Assembly: GCA_020650975.1 (NCBI GenBank)
Contig: JAIPMN010003333.1
Coordinates: 1-21,976 of the forward strand
Direction of reading: 5' to 3'
Source: Apostichopus californicus
Taxonomy: Eukaryota > Echinodermata > Holothuroidea > Aspidochirotida > Stichopodidae
DNA length: 21,976 nt
Shown here: positions 19,686 to 21,976 of the stretch, in pieces
Numbering within the stretch: the first letter of the stretch is position 1
Layout of the letters: every line of letters begins with the position of its first letter
Position numbers and translations under genes: made by a program
Notes under the pieces: generated by a model
Seen by the model: the letters and a program-made list of their open reading frames with translations, nothing else
What the model was told of the DNA's origin: nothing
The model's database searches: none

Positions 19686-19850
19686 AACATCGTAAATGTG
19701 TAACTTGTATTTGTAAGCAGCCTGCATTGAAGTTATACATAACACCAAAGCATAATTACGATCTCCTGTCCTGAATAAGTGTTAGCAGACGATAAAGATA
19801 TTGTATGATCTACCGTGTCACATGCCATACACAGTTCGCATTCTCTTCGG
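19686..19850 (-). other. possible non-coding first exon of the ABCB9-like gene
   Basis: A strong donor (GTT|GTAAGTATAT, exon end 19686) lies upstream of the 5' UTR acceptor at 17581. The exon's upstream end cannot be seen, so the boundary given at 19850 is arbitrary. No open frame continues from here into the known start. The intron would be about 2.1 kb. RNA evidence would decide. Confidence 0.28.
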
Positions 19851-20276
19851 TGTGAAATATCAGTGTGTATATGCCTGTTGTGTGATGGTTCATGGTACCC
19901 TTCCGAGAAATTAACAGTCAGAATTAGAGAAAATCTTTATTTAGAAAAAACATATTTCAGTCAATGAATTACATTATAATATATAGATTTTATATTTTTA
20001 AACTGTTAAACTACGAAAGTATAAACAAGGCAATCGCAGAACTGAAAAAATAATTACAATTTTCGACCTCGTTTCAACAATTTCATATATCTGGCAATTC
20101 TAAACCGGTTCTGCGTGATGAATTGTCCATTACAGATTTGTTTTCCCGTTCGTGCTTCTAACAGCAAGGCGCCTCACTAAATTGCTAGAGAATCTGTTTG
20201 TCTCTTATCCAGTTCGGGGTAAAACATTACCCTTGTTTACAGTTTCCACTCAACTGGTCGTTGATGTTTCCGAAGG

Positions 20277-20279
20277 ATG
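20277..20279 (+). CDS. ELOB: candidate Elongin B first coding exon end (ATG only)
   Basis: The Elongin B exon at 21716 opens in phase 0 with Asp2, so an upstream exon must end exactly in ATG followed by GT. The ATG at 20277-20279, in the context GAAGGATG|GTAACT, has A at -3 and a fair donor, and lies in the more CpG-containing promoter-like stretch. Other ATG|GT candidates are at 19303, 21118 and 21289. The one at 21118 is inside a repeat. The choice is uncertain. Confidence 0.28.
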
Positions 20280-20830
20280 GTAACTTTTCTTAATCAATAT
20301 TGTTTTTAACTCAATTTGGATTTTCCAAACCCTTTTGTTACGGTCGCTAACGTTAACCTAACACTAGTAACACATCCGTTGTTAGTCTAAATCATTACTA
20401 GGCTAGGCCTAGGCCCAAGTACAGCGCATATATAAAACGATCGATTAACATAGGGCCAACGCGTAACTTTTCTAAATAAAAAGGGAAGTTAGGGCTACAG
20501 TTTGCAGAAGTCGTATCAATTTGAACCGAATATAAACATCGTCAAAAACTCTCCACGATTCATTGCCATTCAATACCATTTCTAACTAACGATACTTATG
20601 TGCTAGGCCTAGCTCATTTCCTTATTTTCAACTTTTTATCTTGCATAGGCCTAGCCTAGCATAAACCTAGGCTATTATGCCTAGTTTTGCTTATTTACGG
20701 AGCATAACTTGTAGCATGGACATGAACAATTCCGGACACCTAAGCCTTAAAACACCCCAAAACTATATCTATTTGGTATAAATCACCTGAAAATATACTT
20801 GATATGGTGGGAGAAGTATGTTATACTAGT

Positions 20831-21184
20831 ACGATACACGGCCAAACTTTCTTTCCTGCAAACTGTTTTCACGTTGTATTCCAAGAAGATTCTTGTGATT
20901 GTGGAACTGGTATTTCTTTGCTAGAGTATTGCTAATTTTCGGACACACAGTCCCACAGTGTGGCGCTGGTGATACAATCGGTGGCGCAGTTGCTCTTTCA
21001 GTAATTATACCAGACTTCATAGATCTCCCTCGTTTTATTGACAAATATGTAAGTATTTACTTGCACACGGGTCATTTCGTACTTTTTGGTGAAATTTGGC
21101 TCTTCCTGTAGGTTGTCATGGTGAAATCGTGCATTTCTTAGGGGTGTCCGAAATTGTCAGTGTTCCGAAATTAGCGATACTGAC
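20831..21184. mobile_element. TIR-bearing repeat upstream of the Elongin B exon
   Basis: GTATTGCTAATTTTCGGACAC (20926-20946) pairs with its reverse complement near 21160-21180 (TGTTCCGAAATTAGCGATAC) with one mismatch and one-base gaps. The motif AATTTCGGACAC recurs at 20728 and in reverse at 21144. TATACTAGT at 20822-20830 is repeated exactly at 21185-21193 and could be a target duplication. No transposase frame is present. This is the most likely reading of the block, with uncertain ends. Confidence 0.45.
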
Positions 21185-21715
21185 TATACTAGTTTCAGGC
21201 CATCAAAATTCAATCTACATAGCCCTCATTCATTTCTGACAAACAAGATAAATACTTAAAATGAACTTTTGTCGAATTTTAAGTAACCCAATGGTATTGA
21301 GTCTTGGCTTTTACAATCCCATGATCATTTTTGTATTGCTATCTCTTTTCAGCAACTTCATACTGCAGACCTTTTAATGTATATTACATGAAGGTGTCTA
21401 TAAATGTATGATCACTGAATTAGGGACAAGACTTACTATCCGTGTTACAGGTGTAGATTTTGATGGCAATTTGAAGAGGTTAATTAATATTTTTAATACT
21501 TAGAACCAAACATTTATATTCTGATAATAGAAATCATAAAATAGGATTATGATCAAAGTTATCTTTGAAAATTGTTTTGATTGTGCCAAGTTCATTAAAC
21601 ATCACTTCTTTAAACTCCATGATCAAATAGCATTTGTAAATTTACAACAAGGAACCCAAAGTTCGAAGCTATTTAGTCGGTATATAAATAGGGAAAAATA
21701 TTGTTTTCCAAACAG

Positions 21716-21959
21716 GATGTGTTTTTGATGATACAAAGAGAGAAAACAACCATCTTTACGGATGCTAAAGAATCCAACACAGTTTATGACCTGAAGAAGA
21801 TCATTGAAGGAATTACAAAGAAGGCTCCTGAGGATCAAAAGCTGTTCAAAGATGGAGAGGTGCTAGAAGATACCAAGACCCTGGCTGATTCTGGTCTCAC
21901 TAGTAACAAAGCCAAGGCACAAGACCCAGCAACACTTGGTCTTTCCTTCAGAGTAGAAG
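21716..21959 (+). CDS. ELOB: Elongin B coding exon 2 (partial gene)
   Basis: After the acceptor TTGTTTTCCAAACAG the frame reads [20 protein letters not shown] and continues to [11 protein letters not shown], ending in phase 1 at a donor GTAAAA (21960 onward). These 81 residues (Elongin B 2-82) match the ubiquitin-like domain of human Elongin B ([20 protein letters not shown]) almost colinearly, including the segment before the AFR/SFR motif. Elongin B pairs with Elongin C to act as adaptor for Cullin 2/5 ubiquitin ligases and forms part of the Elongin transcription factor. The rest of the gene (about 35-40 residues in other species) lies beyond the window. Met1 is on an upstream exon. Confidence 0.93.
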
Positions 21960-21976
21960 GTAAAATTACATCTTCA

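Larger units (their letters stand above)
19415..20690. promoter_or_regulatory. cluster of TAGGCCTA-like palindromes in the divergent promoter region
   Basis: AGGCCT-type cores occur near 19421, 19443, 19588, 20403, 20604 and 20646. CCTAGG or GCCTAG variants occur at 19479, 19560, 20408, 20666 and 20679. They are concentrated between the presumed starts of the two divergent genes and scarce elsewhere in the window. The nature of the motif is not known to me; it may be a repeat or a shared promoter element. Confidence 0.4.

Noticed and set aside
21118-21120. ATG|GTGAAA as the Elongin B start exon
   Set aside because: It lies inside a TIR-bearing repeat, so it is less likely than the site at 20277.

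Overview
This is eukaryotic nuclear DNA. It is AT-rich, its genes are split by GT-AG introns, and it carries no bacterial-style gene packing. Two metazoan genes can be recognised. They are transcribed divergently: an ABC half-transporter of the ABCB9/TAPL type on the minus strand, and the first large coding exon of Elongin B on the plus strand at the right edge. Protein similarity, small non-autonomous repeats and frequent TAGGCCTA motifs suggest a marine invertebrate, possibly an echinoderm or a related deuterostome. That placement is an inference and no species is claimed.

Layout. Positions 1 to about 4,256 hold no gene I can support: only C-rich tracts, a short GACCA minisatellite and low-complexity sequence. 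A 132-bp tandem duplication (4257-4521) lies just downstream of the ABCB9-like stop codon, probably partly in its 3' UTR. From 17,468 down to 4,559 runs the ABCB9-like coding region in 11 exons. Every junction fits the reading frame, giving 826 residues. It has a four-helix TMD0, a six-helix core and one nucleotide-binding domain with intact Walker A, Q-loop, LSGGQ, Walker B and H-loop. A 5' UTR piece lies at 17,469-17,580 behind a clear 3' splice site. A possible non-coding first exon ends near 19,686.

The introns hold local tandem duplications (introns 4 and 10), an inverted-repeat MITE-like insertion in a (TG)n tract (intron 6), two pyrimidine-rich elements ending in a short hairpin (introns 5 and 9), a G/C hairpin and an AT minisatellite (intron 3). 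The intron 4 duplication has copied the 3' splice site and start of exon 5.

The region 17,600-20,700 between the two 5' ends holds a 67-bp tandem duplication, an imperfect 20-nt inverted repeat rich in CCAT motifs, a G-quadruplex-capable tract and a dense cluster of TAGGCCTA-like motifs. It is the likely shared promoter region. The stretch before the Elongin B exon carries a TIR-bearing repeat.

The two genes are not known to act together. ABCB9 homologues move peptides into lysosomes. Elongin B is an adaptor of Cullin 2/5 ubiquitin ligases and of Elongin. I saw no wholly new gene system. The most interesting items are the decoy exon in intron 4, a dileucine sorting-like motif in the transporter linker, and the structure of the divergent promoter region.
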